Shown here: positions 1 through 11,079 of the stretch, in pieces | How positions within the stretch are numbered: the stretch's first letter is position 1 | How the letters are laid out: the number at the start of each line of letters is the position of its first letter | NCBI GenBank assembly: GCA_964019155.1 | Contig: OZ025241.1 | Location: forward strand, 9,113,881 to 9,177,880 | Reading direction: 5' to 3' | From: Osedax fenrisi | Lineage: Eukaryota; Annelida; Polychaeta; Sabellida; Siboglinidae | DNA length: 64,000 bases | Translations under genes and position numbers: made by a program | Notes under the pieces: generated by a model | The model's database searches: none | Told to the model about the DNA's origin: nothing | Seen by the model: only the letters and a program-made list of their open reading frames with translations

Positions 1-355
1 TACTGCACAAATTCACATTGATTAATTTAAATAATTCTTCTGCATATACCATTCTATTATTTAAATCATATTGCAGCCACATTTTTAATGCTTTAACAAT
101 AGAATATTCATCTTCTATTGTAAATAAACGTTCAGTTAATGATATTTTTAATTCATCAAATTTATATTTTAGGAAAATATATTTTTCTATTGAATTATTA
201 AATATTGATTCTAAATTATTCTTAATGATAGTTATATAATCTTTCACTTTTAATGATAATTCGTATTTATAAATGAGATCCAGTAATATACTTTCGGGGT
301 GTTCAGTTAAATATTCAGTAATAAATTTATCACAAATTTCGGTTAATTCTTTCAT
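1..355 (-). CDS. Kelch-like gene 1, BACK-domain exon (partial, runs off left edge)
   Basis: This is the third coding exon of a BTB-BACK-kelch protein, the family of substrate adaptors for Cullin-3 ubiquitin ligases. It reads MKELTEICDKFI... with no stop over 118 codons and contains the alpha-helical BACK pattern (EYSIVKALKMWLQYD). The exon begins right after a minus-strand AG at 357-356, phase 0. Joined to the upstream BTB exon, whose last residues are ADYLQ, it gives the usual BTB-BACK junction 'A.yLQ...l...C..fi'. It is closely similar to the exon at 20031-18733 but keeps about nine residues (after CDK) that gene 2 lacks. Kelch repeats, if present, lie outside the window. The join to the exon at 6974 spans about 6.6 kb of transposon-filled intron and is an inference. 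Confidence 0.8.
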   Translation of the reverse strand, partial: MKELTEICDKFITEYLTEHPESILLDLIYKYELSLKVKDYITIIKNNLESIFNNSIEKYIFLKYKFDELKISLTERLFTIEDEYSIVKALKMWLQYDLNNRMVYAEELFKLINVNLCS

Positions 356-928
356 CTGATCAAATTTAATATTTATATTAACAAAAGTATGTTTTTTTAA
401 TATATTTATTAAATAATGTTATAATTTAAAGTATATAAAATAAGTTATTTAGTGATTTATTGAAAAAAACAGATTATAAAGCATATGTGCTAATATAATA
501 AACAGTATCTAGAGACTATGTATAACTGTGAGGGGATAAATATATTCTTATTAGCAAGGTTGTTAATAGCGGTTATATGTTCAGTGATAATTAACATAGT
601 TTCAGTTATTAAAACTCTATAGGTTTTGACTTTAGTTATAAATCCTACTAAAAATAATAATTTGTAAAGCATCCTTCACGTTTGTAATTAATATAGACAA
701 ATTGTGTTCTGTTAACATACAAATAAATGTTGCTGTCCATTAATATGATACATTTTTTAGTTTTCATATATATATATATATATTATTAGCATAGAAAAAC
801 TACATAAAATATTTGAACTTAAATTATTACATAATATATAGTAAACTTCTAATATTTATATAACTTATATAATATGCTATGAGTTATGTGTAATTTTGTA
901 TGCATTTTTAATTTATGAAAAATAATAT

Positions 929-969
<41 letters not shown>

Positions 970-1131
970 GTAAGATTATAAGATGATAGGTTTATTAGGA
1001 ACTAAGATATATATTATAAAGTGTATATATTTATGTATAGTAAATAAAATATTATAATAAACAAAAATAAGTAGAAATATATAAATTATATATAGTATAC
1101 TCATATTATAAAATATTTAGATGTTACATTA
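356..1131. other. AT-rich intron sequence of kelch-like gene 1
   Basis: No coding signal. The stretch holds (TA)n tracts near 765-782 and 931-966. It is interpreted as part of the long third intron of kelch-like gene 1. Confidence 0.5.
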
Positions 1132-1433
1132 TAGGGTGTTCACACCAATTCCGTTTTCCTTACGTTACGTGAAATCCGTACAGAAAATGAATCATTTACA
1201 GAAAATTTTCTGTAATGAGTCATATTCCTATTTTTCTGTAATAATTTTCTGTACAGAAAGTGGAATAATTTTCTGTACAGAAAGTGGAATAATCCTATAT
1301 TCTATACAGAAAAATAATTCACGTAGCTGAATGAACCTTTTTATTAATAGGTTGCGTTATATGATTTCATAGTTGTAAATATAATATTTATTTCTAATAG
1401 TATTAAAACTTTGATTATACTAACAAATTATAG

Positions 1434-1485
<52 letters not shown>

Positions 1486-1549
1486 TTAATATTACTATAT
1501 AATATATTACTATAATATATTATTTATTTTTTATTTTAAAATGTTTTAT

Positions 1550-1775
1550 TGACTACGAAATCACATGGTGGTTATGGGCGTCATGAGAAGGAAACAAAAA
1601 TAAAATAAATAAAGTACAATAAAAATAAAGGAAAATGAATGTCAATAGGTGTGTGGAGAGTTTACATTTAAATAGTGACATGGATTTCAAACACCTAATT
1701 TCATATGGAAGAGCATTCCAGTATTATGGAGCTACCACAGAGAAAGCAGAATCAGAGTGAGCAGAGATAGTTGAG
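1550..1775 (-). pseudogene. LINE C-terminus and 3' UTR remnant
   Basis: Read on the minus strand, this gives SAFSVVAP-stop-YWNALPYEI, then LKSMSLFKCKLSTHL. This is the characteristic C-terminal motif of CR1/L2/Jockey-type reverse transcriptase proteins (FS..AP.lWN.LP..ir...s...FK..LKthL). A stop interrupts it. It probably belongs to the same copy as the fragment at 3000-3370, now separated by about 1.2 kb of other sequence. Confidence 0.6.
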
Positions 1776-2540
1776 TGTTTGAAAAAAAACTGTTTTTCAA
1801 ACTAAAGGGTTTAGGTCGAATATCTACTAAAGGTTTTGGAAACATTTAGTTATGCAGTTCTTCGAACTAAAGGGTTTGGTATAATAAATTACAAACCCTT
1901 TAGTTACGCATTTATTATACTAAAGGGTTTCGTGAAAATATCTAATAAATGATAGAATTTCATAAAATATTATTGAATTGCTTATCAGTTGTATTTTAAT
2001 TTTTATTATTATAATTAATTAAATATTATAATGTTTTAAATATTATGTTATACATAATATTTAATAAACGTATAATTGTTATATATCCAATATTGAGTAT
2101 TTAATTAAACATGATTTCAAATCGTATCATCTTAATTAATATACTTAATTTCCAATGTATACATAATATAAAGTATTATGTATTATAATACAAAGGTCTG
2201 GTTTACCTAATTCGAGTTAGGTAATTATAAAATTTGAATAGAAATATTGATTATTTATTAAAATTTCAATTTTAAAATAACATTTTATTTATATAATGAC
2301 GATATTATTTTAAAATTTCAATTTTAAAATAACATTTTATTTATATAATGACGAATATTACCTTAAATATAAAATAAAAATAATAATTGATTACTAATTT
2401 TTAATAAGGTATAATTATATAAATATTTTAAAATAGAGAAAATGTTATAAAATAATATAATTTTACTTAGAATAATTAATAATGTTGGCATAATAATTGT
2501 GTATGTAATAATTATCTGAATCACCACTATGCATTTCGTG

Positions 2541-2965
2541 AAACCCTTTAGTATCTACGCAATACGATTACAGGATTTGTTTAGCAAAACCTTTTAGTTA
2601 TTGATATTTTATAAAGTAAAGGGTTTTGAAAGCTATTATATTAACTCATAAATAGGAACCCTTTATATATGCAAATTTAAGGTACTAAAGGGTTTCGACA
2701 AACCCTTTAGTTTCATATGAAATACGATTAAAGGGTTTGGTAAACGAAACCCTTTACGTATTGATATTTTATAAAGTAAAGGGTTTTGAATGCCTTTTAT
2801 TTATTATGGATAAATAGAAACCCTTTACGTGTACATATTTAAAGTACTAAAGGGTTTCGAAAAACCCTTTAGTTATATACGAAATACAAGTAAAGGGTTT
2901 GGTAAATAAACTGAAACGAAACACTTTACTTATTGATATTTTATAAAGTAAAGGGTTTTGAACGC
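2541..2965. repeat. ~160-bp tandem repeat built from alternating AAACCCTTTA motifs
   Basis: Units start near 2541, 2700 and 2862, about 2.6 copies of 159-162 bp. Each unit contains five or six copies of AAACCCTTTA or its complement in alternating orientation, so each unit can fold into several hairpins. Similar motifs occur at 1795-1935. It lies inside the inverted-repeat element 1132-3979. Confidence 0.75.
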
Positions 2966-2999
2966 TATTATTTTTAACAGTGTAGCGAATGTATTAGAC

Positions 3000-3370
3000 T
3001 TTTAGTCATTGAAAAAGTCAATTTTGTGCATGATTTTCTAATAGTATAAAGACAATAGTTGGCATTGCGAATCATTATAAATATGTGGTCAGAGTAATCT
3101 AGGTGGGAGTTGATGGTGAAACCAAGAGTTATTATGGATTGTGAAGTAGGAAGAGAATTCGACCAGCCTTGATGATTGGAGGGTCAATGTATTGACGTAT
3201 GCATATAGATTTATATGTAGATGTCTGAAGTAGTGACCTAGAGTTCATAAGGGTATCGGTCGAATATAATACTTGGTTGGCATAGTGAGAGATGAAGGAG
3301 TGATGGTGATGGACTCTAGTTGAAGGTGGGTAAATAGTGATTTCATGTAGGTAAGGTTTCTGTCAGCAGA
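3000..3370 (-). pseudogene. LINE reverse transcriptase remnant (thumb region)
   Basis: The minus strand gives ITLGFTINSHLDYSDHIFIM and then YCLYTIRK, which fits the 'vk.LGv.iD..L....Hi....k....L..ir' segment downstream of the RT catalytic box in LINEs. The rest is frameshifted. It has higher GC than its surroundings. Confidence 0.55.
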
Positions 3371-3393
3371 TAGGATATGCTCAATGATTATTA

Positions 3394-3400
<7 letters not shown>

Positions 3401-3462
<62 letters not shown>
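3401..3462. repeat. (TA)n microsatellite
   Basis: An uninterrupted run of TA dinucleotides, one of about twenty such tracts in the window. Confidence 0.95.
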
Positions 3463-3469
<7 letters not shown>

Positions 3470-3999
3470 AATATTAACTAATACATTTTATTATATTATA
3501 ATTTTATAAATTTATAAAAAAATTATATCTTTATAATAAATTTCATTGGATTAACGAGATATTTATTGATATAATTAGATATTTTTTACTAATTTAAATA
3601 ATATATAATATCTAGATAATAAAATAATATAAATATTATCGAATAATTCATTAGTTTAACTATTATTAACTAATATATATAATTATATTTATAATTTTAT
3701 AAAAAAAATTATAAATTTATAAAATATGTAATTCTATTAACTTATTATTTAATAGTATTATATAGATTATTTTACTTATTTTATTATTAATATAATATCT
3801 ATATAATATAATAATATTAATATTATCGAATAAGTCATTAGATTAATCGGTATTAACTGTTATATTTAAATTAACTATTATATTTTAAAATCTGATTACA
3901 GAAAATTTTCTGTAAATGATTCATTTTCTGCATGGATTTCACGTAACGTAAGGAAAACGGAATTGGTGTGAACACCCTATTATGAAAAATTACAAAATA

Positions 4000-4031
<32 letters not shown>

Positions 4032-4491
4032 TATACATATACATTCTATATCAAAATTTATAGTCATCATATTATAAATTTTATATTTCGATAGGCAGTT
4101 AATGATCCCATTCCATTTTTACCTACTCATATTAAAATAATTAATTATAAACTGATTTTTTTTTAAAATGTGTTGTATATCAAATACAAAATATGTAATT
4201 CAGTACCATACTGCAATATGGTGAAAGCATTCAATTGTAAATGAAAGTTTCACAAAAAATACATTAACAGATTCCTGATATTGATTAAAGATATAAATAA
4301 AAAGCACATTTATAAAATAGTATATAAGATTATATATCGATGATGTATATATCGATGATGATGATATAGTAGGCACTAAAATAGGGTCATGTACAACCAT
4401 TCACTCATACGGGAAGAAAATAATAATACAATAACAATTTAATAATAATACATTGAATATAACACAAGACACACATAATAAGTTGGATGAT

Positions 4492-4700
4492 TTAATGATT
4501 AGAGATAGAGAGAAAAGAAGAAGTATGATTTATAAATATTTTGTGGGATCTAATAGAACGAATGGTAGGGAGGGATTTCCATAGGGTGGCAACGGAATTT
4601 TTAAAAGCTCTAGAATTTAGGGAAGTTTTATTAGAGTTCCCGGAGATAAGGAGATTTTGGTACAGAAGAAAAGGTAATATTTTTTTCATTTTTTAATATG
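4492..4700 (-). pseudogene. LINE C-terminal fragment
   Basis: The minus strand reads SRAFKNSVATLWKSLPTIRS then HKIFINHTSSFL, which matches the terminal 'lWn.LP..iRs..s...F....' motif of CR1/L2-like LINE proteins. It is a short isolated 3' fragment lying next to a TTAA-flanked element. Confidence 0.5.
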
Positions 4701-4740
4701 ATAATTAGATAATTAAATATGAGATATAAATAGGGGTTAA

Positions 4741-5255
4741 GGGGACGCGATACCATCGTTTGGTTTACATGTAATAGATACGAAAAAATGCTATTTTTAT
4801 AAATCTATTAATAATATTCCATATTTTTATATTATATGTTGAAATTTATAGATGTTTACACATCTTTATGTTATACGTTTCTAAAAAAAATAATTGAAAT
4901 ATCTGATAAAAAATGTTAATTTTCCAAATAAATTGCTAATTAAAATTTGTTAAATAAATATTTTTTATTTTTGACAAATAACTTTAATCTTACAGGTTTT
5001 ATCTAGTTATATTGAAAAAATGAAGAAAAAATATTGAATTGTACAAAAGTTAATACTAGTTATGTCAGCATGATTGGTCACAAATAATTATTCTAAGTAA
5101 ATCAAGTTTCAAATATAATATAAACAAAATGAATAATGTAATGAACATAATTTAAACACCATTTTAAAGATAATATTTGAAATATTATAATTTTATATTA
5201 AAAAAAAATTTGAAATTAATTTTTTTGTTGAAAAAATCAATGGTATCGCGTCCCT
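4741..5255. mobile_element. TTAA-target MITE, copy C1 (TIR GGGGACGCGATACCAT)
   Basis: The ends are GGGGACGCGATACCAT and its complement, flanked by TTAA at 4737-4740 and 5256-5259. The last C of the right TIR is mutated. The interior matches copy C2 (36594-37202) in opposite orientation, with a deletion. A subterminal motif GTTTACATGTAATAGATACG is shared with the other TTAA elements here. TTAA duplications are typical of piggyBac and Kolobok; the G-rich end does not look like the usual piggyBac CCY start. Confidence 0.8.
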
Positions 5256-6973
5256 TTAAAGAATATATTGATTTATAAACTATAGATAGTACACGTAATT
5301 TACACATGAGGGAGAATGGTAGCCACATACTAGATGATTGATGAGATTTTATAATAATATTTGTGAAATTTCATTTACAATTAAATAGTTTCATCATATA
5401 ACAAAATATGCTTATAATTATAGTCCATTTATAATGAACCTAAATATTAATTTGTTTTTTAAATAAATGTAAGCATTTTTAATAATTAATTTTAATCATA
5501 TATTATTGTGTTCCTAAATTTGTGTTAATAAGTAATTAGTTTAAATGTGTAAATGATATCCTAATGATTGTATATATGGTCATATAACCTATATTTAGTT
5601 TAATTGTACATAATAATAATACAAAATAATTTAATTTCATTATTAATCGTGTTTATTGATATTATTATATTGTTTATTTATTCGTTTATATATATTACTT
5701 GTAATATTTGTTTAACATTATATGTTTATTAATTGTATTTAATTAATTAAATCGATATAAATGCAAAATACTCTAAATGTATTTCATAATGTAAACAATT
5801 ATTGTTAAATGTTGATAAATATGGTTTTTTGGGTATAAAAGTATCACATGGTACTCTGAATATTGGTAACACAAACATTAGGACTACTAGAAATAAATAT
5901 TTTATTTTCTATCGATAAATCACTATTTATTTAATTAAATATATAAAAATATGAAATGGTAGTTAAATTAATAATAATATCATGTATAAATATTTTTCAT
6001 AAAATATATATTAATAAATCAAATGATATAGAATAATAAAAAATGATAGGGTTTTCCCATGATATTTAATACACTTTCCCCCAATCTATAATTGTGTGCA
6101 TTTAAATCCTTACCCGGTTACACAAATTGATTACATGTGAATATTGCTTTACTTATATGTACACACTATAGTGTATTACATAATATTTACTATTAATGTA
6201 TTTACAATATATACATTTATATATGTACATTTAATACTTATATTTTGAACATTTTTTTATATTTATTATAATGTATTCCAAGTATATAAATATTTAATAA
6301 TCAATATATGAAAAATATAATTTTAAAATATACATCCCATTATATTTAAAATATATATCCAACTAATGTTTTTCTAAATTTTTTTATTTTATTTTTGATA
6401 ACAATCTGATTTCTGAATTATATCACTTTTATTTATATCTATATAGGAATTCGTACCCCCTTATTAATATATATATACTTCATTAGAATAGTTTTATAAG
6501 TTATTCTTCATTGCATTATTTCATACTTGAATACACGTAAGACTCAAATTGAGTATTTTTATTAATGAAATATATATTATGAAATAATGACAATTATATA
6601 AACAAGGTAATGATTAACTTATGGACCTTGATATAAAAAACTATGATATGATTTATTAAACAATTTTTCCAGGATGAGAAGGATTGAAATATGGTACACG
6701 TGAAGTTACTTTAATATATTTTAATTTAATGCTAAAAATTAATTACTATGCGATAATGAAAACAATCATTATTATATATTATCATATATTATAATATGAT
6801 TGATAAATGTATAGTAATCATAAAGTGAATCAGGTTAATTATTCTATCTTTAATAAATACTAATGTATTATAACAGTAATTGATTGCTTATATAATAGTG
6901 TTTATAGTAAATATAAATAATAATATTATATAATTTATATTATAAATAGATCATCATATAATAACAAATTAAC

Positions 6974-7192
6974 CTGTAAATAGTCTGCCATTTCAAAGAG
7001 TTCCGAAATATTTTCAATCGTTAATTTAATATCACCAGAATAAATGTAGTTTATTAGATCGCTGAATGCTTTCTTGTCAAAAGCAAAGTTTACTTCCAAA
7101 TAATAATCATTATTATTTCTCGTTTTAATTACATCATTTGATAAGAGATCTTTGAAGTAGTTACATTCATATGCAATTATAATTTTATGCAC
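6974..7192 (-). CDS. Kelch-like gene 1, BTB-domain exon
   Basis: Second coding exon, 73 codons, phase 0 at both ends. It starts after a minus-strand AG at 7194-7193 (VHKIIIAYECNYFKDLL) and ends ...SELFEMADYLQ at a CAG|GTTAAT donor. The sequence carries BTB hallmarks: the 'v.k.ila..s.yF..ll' helix, the 'f..li.yiYsG.i.l' segment (INYIYSGDIKLTIEN) and the 'll..AdyLQ' end. BTB domains dimerise and bind Cullin-3. The reading frame is intact. Confidence 0.85.
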
Positions 7193-7619
7193 CTAAAACA
7201 GTGAATATATAGATAATATATTTATATATATATATTTTTTATATATTTATTTTGATATACATGTATATATATATTTTGGTTTCAAAAAATGAAAAAACTA
7301 TAGATGTATTTCTATATTAAATTAACTAATATACATGAATAATATAGAATTTAGTACCTATCTAATATTAAAATATTTATTTAACGAAGTATTCAACAAG
7401 AAATAATATCTATAATAAAAATAGAAAATCTAAAACTTCATTAGATATTAATGAATAAAATGAAAATTCTGATATATCTTTGTAAAGATTATTTACCATT
7501 GAAACATATATTTACTTAATGTAACATGATATATTCCTTACAAAATAAATTTTCAATATTAAAACCAGTTTTTTGGTTTGATTTTTTAACTGGTTTCGCA
7601 CACATATCAATATATTTAC

Positions 7620-7721
7620 CTTATATATATCGTTATTATTATTGATAGTAAAATCTGTCAGATATTCTTCTTTTCTTGAAATATTTAAATATGAAAATAT
7701 ATTTTCTTTATATGTTGACAT
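7620..7721 (-). CDS. Kelch-like gene 1, first coding exon
   Basis: 34 codons from ATG at 7721 (MSTYKENIFSYLNISRKE...DIYK), ending at an AAG|GTAAAT donor in phase 0. It supplies the N-terminal part of the BTB fold ('..r....l.Dftin......yK') just before the VHKIIIA segment of the next exon. The same exon occurs at 27760-27659 with the same length and donor. CAG directly precedes the ATG in both copies, so a 5' non-coding exon may be spliced just before it. Confidence 0.75.
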
Positions 7722-7881
7722 CTGATAAAATATTTATAATTATTCAAATATGTTAAAATATTACACATTTAATATCTATTTTATATTATTTTATGATAAA
7801 CAAATAACATCCTAAATTATTAAGAAATTGTTTATTAAATCAAAATTGAAATTTAATAAAAAAATCAAATTTATTTAATTG

Positions 7882-8094
7882 TATAGTTAACTATAACGAA
7901 TAACATATCGATGGATTATATTATCATATATAATATATTGGTTCTACTTGAAATTAAACAGGCATTCTAAAACTATATCGATATCATGTGTACGTAACAT
8001 ATTCAAATTAGAATACAATAATTTCTAATAGTAAAAATTTATTAAAATTTAATAAAAATAAAATGTATTAACAAATATTTAATTGTACAGTTAC
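7882..8094. repeat. Direct repeat unit 1 flanking a P derivative
   Basis: About 213 bp, repeated at 9735-9948 and partly at about 9943-10000. The unit includes TTGGTTCTACTTGAAATTAA and ends in the P target sequence CAGTTAC. It shows that the P derivative inserted in, or was later flanked by, a local tandem duplication. Confidence 0.75.
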
Positions 8095-8232
8095 CAAAGA
8101 TTTTCCGAAGGAAAGATATAACACTTACGCGAAATCGTGTAATTCGAATTAGTATACAAAATACCCTGGTGCCACCTATAGCGGGTTACTTTTAGGAACT
8201 ATGCGTTGTTTATAATGTAAATTCGTATTTAA

Positions 8233-9058
8233 GTGCAGGGGGCACGGGTTTTTCGTTTACATGTAAAAGATACAAAAAAGGACTCATTTTCAAAACTTAA
8301 TTCACTAAGTAATTTATATTAAAATTATAAAATTTTTTTTTAGTTGTATACTAATTAATCTGATAATTGTTATTCATAATTTTCAAGTTTTTTTTTTAAT
8401 AATCTAAGAGTTATGCATATCTATGTATATGACATAAAAAATATTAACAAAAATGTTACAAAAATATCATTTTAAAAATAAATATAAATTCTTATCAATA
8501 CAAAAACTAGAATAATAAAGCTACATATGTTATGGATATAATGCAAAAAAAATTAAATAGAATAAAGTAATATTACTAAACTTATTGAAATTATAGTGAA
8601 CGTAGTTGGTCAAAATAATTATTTTGTATAAATCAAGTTTAAAGTTAAAGTTACATTTTATTGATATTTTACATATAAATGACATATTATATATATAAAT
8701 GTAATATAGATATCAGTAGTTATATACAATTAATATTATATATATATATGAAATGTAATATAGTTACCAGTATAGTTATATAAAATTAATATATATATAT
8801 AATGAATACGAATAATAATATAATCAGTATAAATCAGTATAAATAATACATCATATAATCAATTTAAAAAATATTTATTACAAATATTATTTTTTCTTTA
8901 TAGTTGTTTTAAAATGCTTCTTTTTATTAGTTTTATTTTACGTAAATAAACCATTTTGGTACCATTTTAAAGATAATATTTCAAATATTATAAATAAATA
9001 ATAAAATAATATTACAAATAATTTTTTTTTTCATGATTTTTACCCGTGCCCCCTGCCC
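8233..9058. mobile_element. TTAA-target MITE D (TIR GGGCAGGGGGCACGGGT-like)
   Basis: 826 bp between TTAA at 8229-8232 and TTAA at 9059-9062. The ends are GTGCAGGGGGCACGGGT and the complement of GGGCAGGGGGCACGGGT. The uninterrupted target is visible in copy A2 (GTATTTAACTATACAC reading), which confirms the insertion. The subterminal CGTTTACATGTAAAAGATAC and a central GGTCAAAATAATTATT segment are shared with the C1/C2 family, so it is a diverged relative. Confidence 0.85.
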
Positions 9059-9259
9059 TTAACTATACACTTTTAAAATGTTAAATAATATGCTTTAAAT
9101 TAATATTTATATGATGAAAACTAAGTGTTCATTACAAATATATAACAAACAAATATGATATGTATGTTTTAAATGCTATAAGTATATATTTAGTGAGTAA
9201 AAGCTAATTTATATTGCATGTAATTTAATAGAGCAATGAAAACATTGTTGTATGCAAAC

Positions 9260-9607
9260 CAGAGTTGGAAAAAATCATGATTTTTTTAAAAAAATCAAAA
9301 AAATCAAAATCACATTGATTTTTTTGATTTTTTTGATTTTTTTGATTTTTTTGATAGAATAAATAAATAAATTTATCAATACAAATTTTATATTATTTAA
9401 TCAGTTTTATTTATTAGATTTATTAATAATAGTAATCCAAACTATTAATTACATTTTATCAAATTATAAAAAAGTTGATTTATAATCAAAAAAAAACAAA
9501 AAAATCAAAAAAATCAAAAAAACATGATTTTTGCCTTCAAAAAAATCAAAAAAATCATTGATTTAATCAAATGATTTAAATCAATTGATTTAAATCAAAC
9601 AACTCTG
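9260..9607. mobile_element. hAT MITE with 8-bp target duplication
   Basis: 348 bp, ends CAGAGTTG and CAACTCTG, flanked by a perfect 8-bp duplication ATGCAAAC (9252-9259 and 9608-9615). The subterminal regions consist of repeated AAAAATC/GATTTTT motifs. It is nested in P-MITE A1. Confidence 0.9.
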
Positions 9608-9734
9608 ATGCAAACAGAGCCGAACCTAAATCTATTTCAGTGATTTCGATACTACTGCTAGCAGCGGTTGGGGCTATTACTAAATTACGTTGCATGCATA
9701 GGGAGTGTTATATCTTTGCTTCGCAAAATCTTTG

Positions 9735-9948
9735 CAGTTACTATAACGGATAACAAATCAATGGATTATATTATTATACATATATAATATATTGGTTCTA
9801 CTTGAAATTAAACGGGCATTCTAAAACTATACTATCTCATGTGTACGTAACATATTAAAATTAGAATAAAATAATTTATAATAGTAAAAATTAAAATTTA
9901 ATAAAAAATCAAATTTATTAACAAATATTTAATTGTACAGTTACTATA
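9735..9948. repeat. Direct repeat unit 2
   Basis: Second copy of the ~213-bp unit at 7882-8094. A third, partial copy starts at about 9943 (TATACCGGATAACAAATCAA) and fades near 10000. Confidence 0.75.
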
Positions 9949-9999
9949 CCGGATAACAAATCAATGGATTATATTATTATACATATATATTTGTGTATT

Positions 10000-11040
10000 T
10001 GTGTTAATATTATAATACACATAAGAAGCGTATGCATGTTACTGACTCAGTAAGTTAGTGAGTAATAATGTTACTCGTAATCGGAATATTTTAGCGTGTG
10101 AAATCAAGCGTAACATATTAAATATGATATTTACTTGAGTGACATATATTTATTAGTTGGGCGGCTCTTATATATTAGTAGGACCGCCCAACTTGAACTC
10201 TTAAATATATAGGCGGCCTGCTTCTTCAGTATCCTAATATTATATTATTAAACTCCTACAAATTATATATTTAATATTAGCCTAATATTAGGTTAATATT
10301 AAATATATAACATAACATTAAATTTATGATAATGATTACACTGTAATGATTCATTATCGTTATTAAATGTATTGTAATTTACAGTAATCCATTATTTTTA
10401 TTAGTTATACCTGGTATAACTTATACCATAATCATGATTATCATGATGATCATGATAATCATGTTGAAATGTATATCACTACATATAAACTATATTAATG
10501 ATCAATTAATTAAAACTATCTGTATTTTAAGTTATAATTACACAAGAAATATTTATAAACATAATAAGTTTAAAACATATTTAATATGATATTAAATAAG
10601 AATTGTGAACAAATTATAAATTATTATTTTATTATTTATAATTTACATATTAAATGTGTATATTTTTATTTGATAAATATCTTGATTTCATAATTAAATA
10701 TGTTGTTGATTAAATAGTATAACTTTGTATATTTACAACATTGACAAACCTTTTAATGTGTACGTAAATAGTGACACCTAATAAAATAAATGTAATATCA
10801 ACAATTCAATAGAAGCCAGTGGAATTATGGGAATTATCATAGATATTAGAATTACCTAACAATCTATAATATAAAATAATAGCAAAATTGTATCCATATG
10901 ATTATCAGGTAACCTATGGCATATGGGAGAATATATTTAAAAACTAATAATACATTTTACATGCAAAACTGGCAGAAATTAATATATATGATAGGTATTA
11001 TGTTACACCAATGGTGTAATACCATATACACTGAGCTAAA
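10000..11040. other. AT-rich intergenic stretch
   Basis: No gene seen. It includes a short hairpin TTGGGCGG...CCGCCCAA at about 10158-10192 and a small palindrome around 10430-10462 built from ATGATTATCATGAT. Confidence 0.5.
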
Positions 11041-11079
11041 CCCAGGATTTCAAGTTCATGTCTTTGCATTGCAGTGTTG

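Larger units (their letters stand above)
1132..3979. mobile_element. Inverted-repeat DNA element with ~85-bp TIRs (Harbinger-like target site)
   Basis: The ends are long inverted repeats: TAGGGTGTTCACACCAATTC at 1132 recurs as its reverse complement ending at 3979, and the match continues inward for about 85 bp, including the short palindrome ACAGAAAATTTTCTGT. TTA flanks both sides (1129-1131 and 3980-3982), which fits a 3-bp TTA target duplication as in PIF/Harbinger; a TA duplication cannot be excluded. No transposase is recognisable inside. The interior holds remnants of a minus-strand LINE and a tandem array with AAACCCTTTA motifs. Copies of GTACAGAAAGTGGAATAAT repeat just inside the left end (about 1250-1310). 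Confidence 0.7.
5690..7800. repeat. Segmental duplication, copy 1 (with 25150-27850)
   Basis: Besides the BTB exons, the intron and flanking DNA here aligns with 25150-27850 in the same orientation. Examples are the stretch with AACACAAACATTAGGAC at about 5869 and 25320, and the one with GAAATAATGA(C/T)AATTATATAAA at about 6582 and 25990. Non-coding similarity shows that the two kelch-like genes arose by duplication of a genomic segment rather than by retroposition. Confidence 0.75.
8095..9734 (-). mobile_element. P-superfamily non-autonomous element (P-MITE), copy A1, with two nested insertions
   Basis: The ends are CAAAGATTTTCCGAAGG and ...CGCAAAATCTTTG, flanked by a perfect 7-bp duplication CAGTTAC (8088-8094 and 9735-9741). 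The TIRs match those of the 7.5-kb P transposon at 44653-52208. The CCGAAGG-type end is on the left, so the copy is inverted relative to it. It contains a TTAA element (8233-9058) and a hAT MITE (9260-9607). Removing both with their target duplications leaves 454 bp, almost the same as copy A2 (452 bp). There is no coding capacity. Confidence 0.85.

Noticed and set aside
2541..2965. Telomere-like repeats
   Set aside because: The motif is TAAAGGG/CCCTTTA in alternating orientation and spaced by tens of bases, not a head-to-tail telomeric array.
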